A DNA stretch of 45,853 nt from Olavius sp. associated proteobacterium Delta 1 (GTDB lineage: Bacteria > Desulfobacterota > Desulfobacteria > Desulfobacterales > JAFDCJ01): NCBI GenBank assembly GCA_902749685.1, contig CACVKW010001031.1:1-45853 (forward strand), given 5' to 3'. A program made the position numbers and the translations under genes. Below, piece after piece: positions 24,367-33,366 of this stretch (position 1 is the first letter of the stretch; each line of letters begins with the position of its first letter). The notes under the pieces were generated by a model that worked only from the letters and a program-made list of their open reading frames with translations, was not told where the DNA came from and did not search any database.

Positions 24367-25023
24367 TTATTTAATAACGGCAAAAGCCCGCACCGGAAAA
24401 GAGCCCATTCCTTTCACCGGGGCCGGAACAGCAAAGAATTTAAACCCGGCGCCCGGCAGGGCAGCCAGGTTGCACAGGTGTTCAACAATGGGGATGTCAG
24501 CTCCAAGCAAAATCGTGTGTGCCGGCCGGGTTCCGTCAGTGTTGTCGTCGATATTCAGCGAATCGATCCCCACCAGCGCTGCACCTGCTGATTTCAGATA
24601 CTCAGCTGATTGCCGGGTTAAATACGGGTGATCATCGAAATACCGATCACCCCCCCAGTGCCTGGACCACCCGGTATGGATCAAAACAGCCTTGTCTGCC
24701 ACATCCCGGCCGTTGAAAATTTCCGGCTTTAGGGCCCGAGTAGCCTCATCCACATGAATGACCAACCCGTCAAGGTTGGCCATTGAAGCGATATCAAGCG
24801 TAGACAGATCGTTGCCTGCTTCATATCGATGAAATGGCGCATCGATATAAGTGCCTGTATTCGCCACCATCTCTATTTTTCCGATCTGAAACGTTGTGTC
24901 CGGAGCATAATGTTCGCGCGAGGCCTCCCGGCTTAAATGGTCCCGGATACTGGGTCCTGGAAGACCTGTATACGTCAACATGCCGTCTTCGATAATGTGG
25001 CTGAGCTCAATGAATTCGGTCAT
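24367..25023 (-). CDS. Cyclase-family (kynurenine formamidase-like) metal hydrolase, variant motif
   Basis: 218 residues, complete. The family fold is seen in IELSHIIEDGMLTYTGLPGP, VHVDEATRAL-like strands, KAVLIHTGWSRHWGGDRYFD and GIDSLNIDDNTDGTRPAHTI. The metal motif HxGTHxDxPxH reads NTGTYIDAPFH at 55-65: the first His is Asn and the second is Tyr, while Asp61 and His65 remain. That variant is known in part of the family but changes the usual metal site, so substrate and metal are open. Cytoplasmic. It lies 110 bp after an altered SHMT-like gene on the same strand and is probably co-transcribed with it. Confidence 0.86.
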   Translation of the reverse strand: MTEFIELSHIIEDGMLTYTGLPGPSIRDHLSREASREHYAPDTTFQIGKIEMVANTGTYIDAPFHRYEAGNDLSTLDIASMANLDGLVIHVDEATRALKPEIFNGRDVADKAVLIHTGWSRHWGGDRYFDDHPYLTRQSAEYLKSAGAALVGIDSLNIDDNTDGTRPAHTILLGADIPIVEHLCNLAALPGAGFKFFAVPAPVKGMGSFPVRAFAVIK

Positions 25024-25133
25024 GGTATAAGTTCCTTAGTTCTAAATTACTTTCCCTTCATAAAGCTGATCCAGGAAATAATACAGTTTCGTATTTCGAA
25101 AATCACGCTTTTTTCTGAATTATTGCTTTTATT

Positions 25134-26369
25134 TTATGGATACACCGGAAATTTCCGGCACAAATCGGCGACCCCCCGCGAAACCTGGTCCAAAATATCA
25201 CCGTTCTCCGTATTTATCATTGCAGTATCCATCAAACCCACAATTTGACTTACCTCGTCTGGGCCCATGCCCCGGGACGTAATACCCGGAGCGCCGACCC
25301 TGATACCGCTGGTGACATCCGGCCTCGCGGGATCTCCCGGTATGACATTGCGGTTGACGATAATGCCGACCGACTCCAGGGCCTTTTCCGCGACGTCGCC
25401 GGTTAAACCCTTTGATCTTAAATCAACCAGGATTAAGTGATTGTCGGTTCCGCCGGTGACAATGCGATAGCCTTTCTGCTCGAACCCGGCGGATAGTGCA
25501 CATGCATTATCCCGGGTCTTTGTTTGCAGTGCTTTAAATACAGGCTCCAAAGCCAGCTTAAAACACACGGCTTTGGCTGCCAGCAAATTGAGAGACGGAG
25601 TTCCCTGGGCCCCCGGAAAAATGGTACGGCTGATTTTTTTGGCGTGTTCCTGCCGGCATAAGATCACTCCTCCCCGGCCGCCCTGAAGTGTTTTGTAGGT
25701 CGTAAATGTCACAAAATCTGCATGGGCAACCGGCCCGGGTATTACCCCGGCCGCAACCAGGCCGGCAATGTGGGCCATGTCCACCAGCAGGTAAGCAGAT
25801 ACCCTTGAAGCGATCTGCTCCATTTTTTCATAATCGATCAACCGGGGATAGGAACTGGCCCCGGCTATAATCATTTGCGGCTTGTAATCCAGGGCCTGGG
25901 CTCTGACTTGGTCATAATCGATGCGTTCGGTTTTGGGATCCAGACCATAATGCTGAAAATTAAAACACTTGCTGGTAATTGAAGACGGGTCTCCGTGGGA
26001 TAGATGCCCTCCATGCGATAATTTCATGGATAGAATCCGGTCACCGGGATTGAGCACCGAGAAATAAACAGCAAGGTTGGCCGACACTCCGCTGTGGGGC
26101 TGGAGATTGGCATGGTCCGCCCCAAAAAGCTGCCGGGCCCTTTCATTAGCAAGGCTTTCCAGGGCATCGGCGTTGCGGCAGCCGGCATGAAAGCGATGGC
26201 CCGGATATCCTTCGGCGGCTTTGGTGCTGAAGATAGATCCTTGAGCTTCAAAGATGGATCTGGGCGCATGGTTTTCGGCAGCGATGAGATCCAGGGTGTC
26301 TTCAATTCTTGCTTCTTCAAGCCGGACGAGTTCGGCAACCGCGGGATCGTGTTGGGGCAGATATTGCAT
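25134..26369 (-). CDS. Serine hydroxymethyltransferase paralogue with altered active site
   Basis: 411 residues, PLP fold type I; the start at 26369 has AAGGAGC upstream. SHMT identity is clear: LIAAENHAPRSIFEAQGS, PHSGVSANLAVYFSVLNPGD, SHGGHLSHG, VDMAHIAGLVAAGVIP and the lysine motif TTYKTLQGGRGG (Lys226), GIRVG (Arg357). Several positions invariant in GlyA differ: E. coli Tyr55 is Ala51, Tyr64-Tyr65 are Phe60-His61, Gly66 is Ala62 and His228 is Tyr225. Glu53, His122, Asp197, Lys226 and Arg357 stay. So PLP chemistry on a serine- or threonine-like amino acid is likely, but normal folate-dependent SHMT activity is doubtful. Followed by a cyclase-family gene. Confidence 0.88.
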   Translation of the reverse strand: MQYLPQHDPAVAELVRLEEARIEDTLDLIAAENHAPRSIFEAQGSIFSTKAAEGYPGHRFHAGCRNADALESLANERARQLFGADHANLQPHSGVSANLAVYFSVLNPGDRILSMKLSHGGHLSHGDPSSITSKCFNFQHYGLDPKTERIDYDQVRAQALDYKPQMIIAGASSYPRLIDYEKMEQIASRVSAYLLVDMAHIAGLVAAGVIPGPVAHADFVTFTTYKTLQGGRGGVILCRQEHAKKISRTIFPGAQGTPSLNLLAAKAVCFKLALEPVFKALQTKTRDNACALSAGFEQKGYRIVTGGTDNHLILVDLRSKGLTGDVAEKALESVGIIVNRNVIPGDPARPDVTSGIRVGAPGITSRGMGPDEVSQIVGLMDTAMINTENGDILDQVSRGVADLCRKFPVYP

Positions 26370-26593
26370 CGTTAAAGCTCCTTGGTCGGGACAGTTGACG
26401 GAAGAAAATTTACCATGCAAAGATATGGAAAACCACTGAAAAGCAAGTTTTATGGTAAACTCATTTAAAAAGTTCTGTGCTAAAACGAGATGCAAATTTA
26501 TACTAAGCGGCTGGTTTTTTGTAAAGAATAATGGGGCGCGAATTTGAAGCCCTGAGAAATGAAAATTAGACGGTCTTAAAGGATAAAAGGTAA

Positions 26594-26625
26594 AATATTG
26601 AATCCTCCAAAGAGGATTCAATATT
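26594..26625. other. Perfect 14-bp hairpin
   Basis: AATATTGAATCCTC, CAAA loop, GAGGATTCAATATT (26594-26625), without mismatch, in the gap between the SHMT-like gene and the DUF2892 gene, about 225 bp before the SHMT-like start. No T-tract. Could be a terminator-like structure, processing site or repeat unit. Confidence 0.5.
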
Positions 26626-26667
26626 CTGTAGTTTCTAATAACAATTAACAAATAATGAACAACTCCA

Positions 26668-26690
26668 AATTGAGCTTTTTCAGCTCAATT
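26668..26690 (-). terminator. Hairpin after the DUF2892 gene
   Basis: AATTGAGCT (26668-26676), 5-nt loop, AGCTCAATT (26682-26690), directly after the minus-strand stop at 26696. Probable terminator, with a poor T-tract. Confidence 0.5.
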
Positions 26691-26695
26691 CGGGA

Positions 26696-26899
26696 TTAAC
26701 TGAACGCATGCCCCGACTGCACGCCAACCTTTTTGAGTACCACCGCCATCGGGCAAAACCCGGTAATTGACGATTGCAGAAGATTAGCGCCTACGAAAGC
26801 CGTAAAATACAGCCAGTAGGGGCTATGAATCTGAGATAAAATTACACTTAACAGAATAAAGCTTCCGGCAACGGCAAAAACTAAACGATCGATATTCAT
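26696..26899 (-). CDS. DUF2892 (YgaP-type) small membrane protein
   Basis: 67 residues with two membrane helices (about 5-24 and 28-47). MNIDRLVFAVAGSFILLSV then PYWLYFTAFVGANLLQSSITGFCPMAVVLKK (split at YF) is the DUF2892 pattern, with the conserved GFCPM. The family occurs alone or as the membrane domain of YgaP rhodanese. Strong ribosome site AAAGGAGG. A Cys in GFCP may be functional in sulfur handling, but no rhodanese is adjacent. Monocistronic, with a hairpin right after its stop. Confidence 0.85.
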   Translation of the reverse strand: MNIDRLVFAVAGSFILLSVILSQIHSPYWLYFTAFVGANLLQSSITGFCPMAVVLKKVGVQSGHAFS

Positions 26900-27305
26900 T
26901 GTGACCTCCTTTTATCCGGCACGGCTGAATTTTGCAGTGCAGACAAGTCAATTTTTTAACAGTTTAATATATGTTTAACGCGATACTTCATGATTTTTTG
27001 TGTATTAGAGCCGCCACCATCTAAAAGGTTACACAAAATAATTGGTTTGCAAAGTGCATCTGCCAGTGTGCAGTACGGCATACAAGGACAGCCGGCCCCG
27101 GAGCTGAACCTGACCACCTGGATTGATGGAGACGGCAGACAGATGATAGAGTATTGAATTCGGAATTGGGAATGCGGCCGGCGGCGACCTCAGCTGGGTC
27201 GAAGTCGGATTTATAGAATTTCGGACGTCAGATGGTGGACTTAAATCAGTCGTAATGCCGAGAATTTACCTGGCTTTGAGAACAGAAAACTTTCGCAATT
27301 TACCT
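26900..27305. other. Intergenic gap, nothing recognised
   Basis: 406 bp upstream of the DUF2892 gene and downstream of the RND exporter. Promoter signals for the DUF2892 gene probably lie within the first 100 bp. I see no coding frame or strong repeat. Confidence 0.4.
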
Positions 27306-29822
27306 TTATTTATTTTCAACTTCCGGACCGAAGGGCCGGAAAACGACCAACAACTGCGGCAGTAACGTCAGGGACGCAAATAAGGCAATGAACATGGCCA
27401 GCCCGGTCAGCAAACCAAAATATATGGTGGGCAGAAAATTGGACAGGACCAGGATTGAAAAACCAACAATGATCGTGATTGAGGTGTAATACATGGCATA
27501 TCCAGTGCTTCCATGACAATGATGAAGCGTTTTAATATAATCCCGCTTGATCATGAATTCTTTTTGGAACCGGTATAAATAATGAATCGAATTATCAACC
27601 GCAATCCCCATGCTGATCGCAGCGATGGTGATGGTCATCATATCCAGGGGAATATTCAGCCATCCCATAAAGCCCAGGACTGCCCCAACAGCCAGCAGGT
27701 TGGGTACAATGGCAATCAAGGCGACTTTCACCGATCTAAAAAGAATCCAAAACATCCCCATCAGCGCCAGGACGACAATTCCCAGAGTCAATATTTGTGA
27801 GGCAAACAGGCTTTGCAGCATGTTGTTGTACAGTACCAGCAGCCCGGTCAGGTGAAAATGCTCTGCTTTCAACCCCAGTTTCTCTACAAGGTCCCGGCGG
27901 ATCCTTTTTAGCAATAAATTTCGCTTCAGGGTTTTTTCAGAATCTTTTACCCGGATGGCGAAACGGAGTTGATTATGTTCCACCGATACATAAGGGGTTA
28001 GCACCATACCTTTGAATTTTTCGGGCAGTTCGCTGTAGAGCAGGGCCAGTTGAAAATTATCCAAAGCTTTGCCGTTATTCAACTTCTCGGCTATTTTGAG
28101 CATGGTTGCCAGAGACAATACTTTCCCGGTTTCCGGCAGACTTTCAAGATGGTCGTGAATTTTGGCAACCAGCGCCATCTTTTGGGCGGTAAACCAGTAT
28201 TTATCATTATTTTCATCTTCTTCAAACTCATCAAAGTCGTCAAAGCTATCATCACTGTTCACGGCAATGCCGGGCCCTTTTTCAGTTGGCGACATTGCCG
28301 GGTCATCGATTTCAATGATGACATCCAGCGGTGTCGTACCGCCCAGGCGTTGATCGATGATTTTCATGCCCTGGTGGATCTCCGTTGTATCCTTAAAGTA
28401 GTCAATAAAGCTGTTTTCCACGGTCAGCCGCGAAATACCGACAACACTGATGATGAAAATAATACTGCCGGTTACCAGGATGGAATTGCCATGGGTTTCG
28501 GTAAATCCGGCTAGCGCGGCGGTCAATTGATAACGTGATTTTTTCTCGGCCGGTATGGCTTTGATTTCCAGCAGCATGAGTCCGACCGGAAAGACCAGAA
28601 ATGTCAGAATCAACGACACCGATATGCCGGCCATCATCATCCACCCAAAGGTCCTGACGGGCAGAATATTGCAGAATAGGAGTGAGCCGAAACCGGCAAT
28701 GGTCGTCAGGGCAGCAAAAAGACAAGGTGTCATCATCTGTCGAACGGTATCGAGGATCAGTTGTCGCTGTCCGGCCTCGGATTTATGAACCGCAAGGAAC
28801 CGGTATCGAACGATTAAATGAATCGCAATGGCCATCGTAACGATGAGTTGCAAAGAAATGAAGTTCGAAGAAATCACCGTAACACGCCATCCAAACATAC
28901 CCAGCAGGCCCATCATGGCAATAGCCGAAGAAGCACAGCAAAGAATCGGCAGTATAACCCAGCGCTTGCTTTTAAAAATAATGCCGAGTGCTACAATCAA
29001 GAACAGCAGCACCCCGAGACCGAATATTTTCAGATCCTTCTTGATAAAACTGATCAGGTCGTCAGTGACCATGCTGATTCCACCCAGAAAAAGCTCGGCA
29101 TCTGCACGGTAGCGGTCCATAACCGCCCGGATAGCCTCAATATCTTGATGGCGGATCTGCTTTGCTTTATCCCGGTGCTTTTGAAGCTCAGCATTGATTT
29201 TTTTTAATTCTGCGCCCTCGGCCGCGGTGAGTAGTCCGCCCCGCCGTTTTTCTTGCAGCTGTTCGCCTCGGACCACCAGATCTTGATAGGCCTCGCCGGT
29301 ATGAAAAGTAATCTGCAATGCCGTGGTTTTCAGATCTTTGCTGACCAGCAGGTCCCGGTAGAGCGGACTGCTGGCAAATTCAATTTTTGCCAGCTCCCGA
29401 TCGACACCAGGCGATTCAAGCGTTTGAATACGGCCGGCCATTTCCTTGACCGGTGCCGGCGGACTTTCCAGCAAAGGAACATTCAGGATAGAGGTGACGG
29501 CGGATACGTTTTTCAACTGTCTTAATTCATTGCGCAGCCGAACCAGCTGCTTCAAGGTGTGCTCCGAGAACAGATCATCGTGCGGGGTGTAGGTCAGCAA
29601 CAAATAATCATGTCCGCCATAGCGGGATTTAATCAGCTGCGAGTAGCGTAGGTCCTGATCGGTTTCGAGAATTAATGTTTGTGTTGAAGCATCCAGCCTA
29701 AAATCTTTTGCTTTATAACCCAGAAAAGCAATCACGGCCAGAAGACACAACAGGATGAGTCGGGGTCGCTCAAGAATGAGCTTATCGTAGGCACGTATCA
29801 GCAGAGGTGGCAGTGAGCTCAT
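27306..29822 (-). CDS. MMPL/RND-family exporter (HpnN-like)
   Basis: 838 residues with the two-fold RND layout: a TM near 20-40, a periplasmic domain (to about 270), five or six TMs (about 275-440), a second periplasmic domain with an acidic stretch (SDDSFDDFDEFEEDENNDK, about 535-555), and a final TM set containing ITIAAISMGIAVDNSIHYLY. That Asp-containing helix fits proton coupling in the MMPL subfamily of lipid exporters. It lies 71 bp after a gene for an MlaC-like protein, as in the HpnM/HpnN hopanoid transport pair. Predicted role: moving a lipid from the inner membrane. Hopanoid genes themselves are not in view. Confidence 0.88.
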   Translation of the reverse strand: MSSLPPLLIRAYDKLILERPRLILLCLLAVIAFLGYKAKDFRLDASTQTLILETDQDLRYSQLIKSRYGGHDYLLLTYTPHDDLFSEHTLKQLVRLRNELRQLKNVSAVTSILNVPLLESPPAPVKEMAGRIQTLESPGVDRELAKIEFASSPLYRDLLVSKDLKTTALQITFHTGEAYQDLVVRGEQLQEKRRGGLLTAAEGAELKKINAELQKHRDKAKQIRHQDIEAIRAVMDRYRADAELFLGGISMVTDDLISFIKKDLKIFGLGVLLFLIVALGIIFKSKRWVILPILCCASSAIAMMGLLGMFGWRVTVISSNFISLQLIVTMAIAIHLIVRYRFLAVHKSEAGQRQLILDTVRQMMTPCLFAALTTIAGFGSLLFCNILPVRTFGWMMMAGISVSLILTFLVFPVGLMLLEIKAIPAEKKSRYQLTAALAGFTETHGNSILVTGSIIFIISVVGISRLTVENSFIDYFKDTTEIHQGMKIIDQRLGGTTPLDVIIEIDDPAMSPTEKGPGIAVNSDDSFDDFDEFEEDENNDKYWFTAQKMALVAKIHDHLESLPETGKVLSLATMLKIAEKLNNGKALDNFQLALLYSELPEKFKGMVLTPYVSVEHNQLRFAIRVKDSEKTLKRNLLLKRIRRDLVEKLGLKAEHFHLTGLLVLYNNMLQSLFASQILTLGIVVLALMGMFWILFRSVKVALIAIVPNLLAVGAVLGFMGWLNIPLDMMTITIAAISMGIAVDNSIHYLYRFQKEFMIKRDYIKTLHHCHGSTGYAMYYTSITIIVGFSILVLSNFLPTIYFGLLTGLAMFIALFASLTLLPQLLVVFRPFGPEVENK

Positions 29823-29893
29823 ATTAACTGCTTAAAAAATCTTGGCGTCTTCGCGTCGTTGCGTGAGATCTTTTCGGTTCCGGGTCACCTGGA

Positions 29894-30463
29894 TTAAGAT
29901 CCTAGTTTAGTCAAAAGGTCATCAAATGTACCGGTTCTCAGGATCGCGTGAAATTGAGACCGGTAGCTTCGAATTAAGCTGACCCCCTGGATTTCTAAAT
30001 CATATATCTTCCAGTTGGAGTCGGAGTTGTAGAACTTGTAGATAATGGAAATTTTCTGGTCTTGCGAGACCAGATACGTTGGGATGTGAATTTTTTGCTT
30101 GACCTTGACGGACGATTCATAAAGGACTTTTTCATCTGTGTAAAGCGTGAGTCGATCGAGATATGATGCTCTCAAGCGTTTGATAAAAAGTTGCGTGAAA
30201 CTTTCTTTTTGCTCGGGGGTCAGACCGGGCCAGTATTTTTTCCCCAACGTCAGCTTGGCCATCAGTGAAAAATCAAACATCGGATTGACGATATCGATTA
30301 TTTCATTGTTCTTTGCATCCTGATCAAGATCCTGTTTTTGTAATATCACAAATACGGCTGCAAGATTTTCTTTTAATAACTTTTCAGCAGATGCTTTGTT
30401 CTCCGCCATAGCCGACTGGCACACAATAAGCAGGCTTAGGAGAGCATAGGACAATGGTTTCAT
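29894..30463 (-). CDS. MlaC/Ttg2D-family periplasmic lipid-binding protein (HpnM-like)
   Basis: 189 residues from the Met at about 30463, which begins a proper signal peptide (KPLSYALLSLLIVCQSAMA). The mature part is MlaC-like: NPMFDFSLMAKLTLGKKYWP, LTPEQKESFTQLFIKRLRAS, IPTYLVSQDQKISIIYKFY, WKIYDLEIQGVSLIRSYRSQ. MlaC proteins bind a phospholipid in the periplasm and pass it between membrane complexes. The next gene is an MMPL/RND exporter rather than MlaFEDB, so the likely cargo route is RND-driven, as in HpnM/HpnN. Longer starts upstream lack a signal peptide at the N-terminus. Confidence 0.88.
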   Translation of the reverse strand: MKPLSYALLSLLIVCQSAMAENKASAEKLLKENLAAVFVILQKQDLDQDAKNNEIIDIVNPMFDFSLMAKLTLGKKYWPGLTPEQKESFTQLFIKRLRASYLDRLTLYTDEKVLYESSVKVKQKIHIPTYLVSQDQKISIIYKFYNSDSNWKIYDLEIQGVSLIRSYRSQFHAILRTGTFDDLLTKLGS

Positions 30464-30532
30464 CACCCATTCTCCAATCTGCTTTTTAAGGTTCTGCACA
30501 GTATCACCTTGGTGGATTGTCAATCTAACCAA

Positions 30533-31015
30533 ACTTAAAATAGAAAAAATTCATCTGGGGCCGCGAAATAATGTAGAACGCCGGACCCGGTAAACGCTTC
30601 TTTTATTGTGAAATAGGAAACCACGATCTGATTTAAATTAGGATCAGATGTGGTCACGCAGCATTAAGAATATAATACGAACAAAAACAACGACTTGTCA
30701 ATTAAGAAACACATAAATTGCTTGTTTTAATTATTATCCATTTGGATGCTCTGGGTCTTCCTTCACTAAGAAATGTTAAATAGCAATAGTCAGCAGGAGT
30801 TATGTACCTGAAATAATGTTAACGTATTCAGATTTTAATTCAAGTTTTGAAAGGAATTGCCGATCAAAAGATTAACAATTTATTCTATGGAAATCTATAA
30901 AATGGAGCGAAGAGTTTACAAACCCTCCTCATATAATTTAAATAATTTCAAATAAATAGACAAGCAGGTTGACAAATATTGGTATCAGTTGAAATAGAGG
31001 ACAAGTGCTTCTAAT
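30533..31015. promoter_or_regulatory. Divergent AT-rich intergenic region
   Basis: About 480 bp between the MlaC-like gene and the stator operon. Holds an inverted repeat ACCAC(G)ATCTGAT / ATCAGATGTGGT (30620-30654, one bulged base), a TATAAT (30671-30676), and TTGACA (30969-30974) about 40 bp before the motA-like start, without a good -10. No coding frame is convincing. Confidence 0.4.
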
Positions 31016-31798
31016 ATGGATATCGCAACGATCATAGGGCTTGTCGGCGGTACGATATTGATAGTTCTTTCAATCGTTACCGGCGGCAACGTACTCGTTT
31101 TCATTAATATACCGGGGCTGCTGATCGTCGTCGGTGGAACGATTGCCAGCTGTTTTATCAAATTTTCAATGGCGGATGTTATCAATTCCGTCCGGGTCAC
31201 CATGAAGGCCTTCATGGTAAAAATTAATCCACCGGATGAGATCATGGAAAAAATGGTTTCAATTGCTAAAGTCGCCAAGGAGAGGGGACTGATGGCGCTG
31301 GAAAGTGAAAAACCGGATGACGAGTTTGCAGCCAAAGCATTTCAGTTTCTGGCAGATGGTTTTGATGAAGAGCAAATTAAAGAATTGCTGAAAAAAGACA
31401 TCAACCTGACCATCCAGCGTCACTCGACCGGACAAAAAGTGTTCAAGGGCATGGGGGCATCAGCTCCCGCTTTCGGTATGATCGGCACCCTCATCGGTCT
31501 GGTCCAGATGCTGGCAAATATGGCAAATCCTCAGGACATCGGACCGGCCATGGCCGTGGCCCTTCTGACCACCCTCTATGGGGCACTGATTGCCAACCTG
31601 GTTTGCCTGCCCCTGGCAGATAAACTGGCCTTGAGAAGTCAACAGGAGCTGGAAACAAAAAATCTCATTCTAGACGCCGCCCTTGGCATTGCCCGCGGGT
31701 TATCCGGTATGGTCTTCACAGAAACGCTAAAAATTCACCTCTCGCCAAAAGATCGCTTGAAAGTCGTGCCAAAAGCCAAAAGCGGAGGAGCCGCATAG
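31016..31798 (+). CDS. motA: Flagellar motor stator protein MotA, PomA-like
   Basis: 260 residues, MotA/TolQ/ExbB fold: two N-terminal TMs (about 4-24, 31-50), a cytoplasmic loop with KERGLMALESE and a C-terminal TM pair including APAFGMIGTLIGLVQMLANM and GPAMAVALLTTLYGALIANL. These match PomA of Vibrio more closely than E. coli MotA (same APAMGMIGTLVGLV and GPAMAVALLTTLYGA pattern), so a sodium-driven stator is likely. Its stop overlaps the GTG of motB by one base. Function: inner-membrane torque unit around the flagellar rotor. No other flagellar gene is in the window. Confidence 0.92.
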   Translation: MDIATIIGLVGGTILIVLSIVTGGNVLVFINIPGLLIVVGGTIASCFIKFSMADVINSVRVTMKAFMVKINPPDEIMEKMVSIAKVAKERGLMALESEKPDDEFAAKAFQFLADGFDEEQIKELLKKDINLTIQRHSTGQKVFKGMGASAPAFGMIGTLIGLVQMLANMANPQDIGPAMAVALLTTLYGALIANLVCLPLADKLALRSQQELETKNLILDAALGIARGLSGMVFTETLKIHLSPKDRLKVVPKAKSGGAA

Positions 31799-32511
31799 TG
31801 AGCGATGATGATCAGGACATCACCGAAGAAGTAGACGAGGGTGCCCCTTTATGGGTTGTCACCTTCGGCGATCTGATGAGCTTGCTGATGTGCTTTTTTG
31901 TGCTCCTGCTGTCGTTTTCCGAAATGGACCGAAATAAATACAGAATTGTTTCGGGATCAATGAAGAATGCTTTCGGAATTCAGCGTAAAAAACCGGTCTT
32001 TGAATCTCCCAAGGGTCAAAAAATGATCTCCAGAGAATTTGACCAGGCGATTGTTTTGGTCAAAGTACAGGATGTTGTTGATCCTATTTTAAAGGAGCTC
32101 GAATTTGAATTTCAAGAATTTAAGGAATCGGTTGAAATCGAGGTAAAGGAAGAGGAAGTTACCATCCGGATGATGGGGGAAGCCACATTTGATACCGGGC
32201 AAGCCAAATTGAGGAAGGAATTTGTGCCACTGCTGCTTAAAATTGGAGGGGTATTGGGCAAGACAAGGGGCGAAATCATCATTGCCGGCCACACGGATAA
32301 CGTTCCTTTAATTGGGGGTCAGTTCAGGTCCAATCTGGGATTGTCCATGGCCCGCGCCGGATCGGTGGCGGAATACTTGCTAAAGTCAACTTTAATTGAT
32401 CCAAAAAAATTATCAACCATGGGCTTTGGTGAATATCGTCCACTTGCTTCCAATGACACCGCACAAGGACGTAAAAAAAATCGACGCGTCGAAATTATTG
32501 TTTCCATGTAA
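31798..32511 (+). CDS. motB: Flagellar motor stator protein MotB, PomB-like
   Basis: 237 residues beginning at GTG. A short cytoplasmic head, one TM (about 20-42) with TFGDLMSLLMCFFVLLLSFS, a plug/linker, then an OmpA-like peptidoglycan-binding domain (GHTDNVPL, NLGLSMARAGSVAEYL, GYRPLASNDTA-like, NRRVEI). The TM region and the following EMDRNKYRIVSGSMKNAFGI mirror PomB (LMSLLMCFFVLLLSFSEMD), supporting sodium coupling; Asp in FGDLM is the ion-binding residue. Coupled translationally with motA. Confidence 0.93.
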   Translation: MSDDDQDITEEVDEGAPLWVVTFGDLMSLLMCFFVLLLSFSEMDRNKYRIVSGSMKNAFGIQRKKPVFESPKGQKMISREFDQAIVLVKVQDVVDPILKELEFEFQEFKESVEIEVKEEEVTIRMMGEATFDTGQAKLRKEFVPLLLKIGGVLGKTRGEIIIAGHTDNVPLIGGQFRSNLGLSMARAGSVAEYLLKSTLIDPKKLSTMGFGEYRPLASNDTAQGRKKNRRVEIIVSM

Positions 32512-32531
32512 GGGTTTGGGCAAAAATAAAT

Positions 32532-33362
32532 ATGAATTCCAGAACATGTTTCATAGCAACTGTATTTATTTACCTGCATTTTATCCTCCCGACAGCCCTG
32601 GCTGACACGGTGTTCCTAAAAAACGGCAACGCGTTAAAGGTTGAAAAAGCCTGGCAGGAAGATGATCAGGTATGGTTTATTCTCAGTGATATGAAAGCCA
32701 GCATACCGCAAAGCAAAGTAACGCGCATCGAAAGCGATGCCAGCAACCCGGCAAAACCCGCTGCCCCTGAAAATCGAAGCAACGCCGAAATGCATGCATC
32801 TCAATCTCAACCCGCACTGAAAATGCCGCCCAATCAAATAATAAAAACGGCTGGAGCCGCTAGCGGCCCGCAACAGTCGTCCCTGTCAACAAGAAAGCCC
32901 CTTGTGTTGCGCATAGACGGCCTGGCAGATATGAAGTGGGGCGCCACGCTCGCCAGTGTAAGAGGATTGGAGATAAAACAGGCCGATTCCGGGTTGCAAG
33001 ACGTTATAGAATATGTTCGACCGAACGACTCACTTAAACTGGGTGGGGCAACACTAAAAACCGTGGTCTATGCCTTCTGGCGGAATCAGTTTTACACGGT
33101 ATCCATCTGGACGCAGGGACAGGAGAATTACAAAGCCCTGCGCGACGCGGCCTTTCATCAGTTTGGCAAAGGTACCCGGATTGATGGTTCTATCGAAAAA
33201 TATCTATGGTCGGACAGCCACACCGACGTTATGCTCAAGTATACCAGTGATGGCCAATACGGGTTGCTGTGGATGAGAAACAAAAAATTGGACCGCAAAT
33301 TCAAATTATCCAAGCTAAACGGGCACACCTCATATCTGAAACAGTTGAAATCGATTAAGTGA
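32532..33362 (+). CDS. Secreted hypothetical protein downstream of the stator genes
   Basis: 276 residues with a signal peptide (to about 25). The first mature segment (DTVFLKNGNALKVEKAWQED then DQVWFILSDMKASIPQSKVT) is a small beta domain often seen at the N-terminus of periplasmic proteins in this group. A Pro/Ala/Ser linker (about 75-120) leads to a C-terminal domain (about 125-265: LADMKWGATLASVRGL, TVVYAFWRNQFYTVSIWTQG, MLKYTSDGQYGLLWM). It starts 20 bp after motB, so it is likely co-transcribed. A link with the motor is possible but not shown by sequence. Confidence 0.72.
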   Translation: MNSRTCFIATVFIYLHFILPTALADTVFLKNGNALKVEKAWQEDDQVWFILSDMKASIPQSKVTRIESDASNPAKPAAPENRSNAEMHASQSQPALKMPPNQIIKTAGAASGPQQSSLSTRKPLVLRIDGLADMKWGATLASVRGLEIKQADSGLQDVIEYVRPNDSLKLGGATLKTVVYAFWRNQFYTVSIWTQGQENYKALRDAAFHQFGKGTRIDGSIEKYLWSDSHTDVMLKYTSDGQYGLLWMRNKKLDRKFKLSKLNGHTSYLKQLKSIK

Positions 33363-33366
33363 TATA

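Noticed and set aside
28050..28514. 154-codon plus-strand frame in the exporter gene
   Set aside because: Antisense shadow; the RND protein on the other strand is complete and clear.
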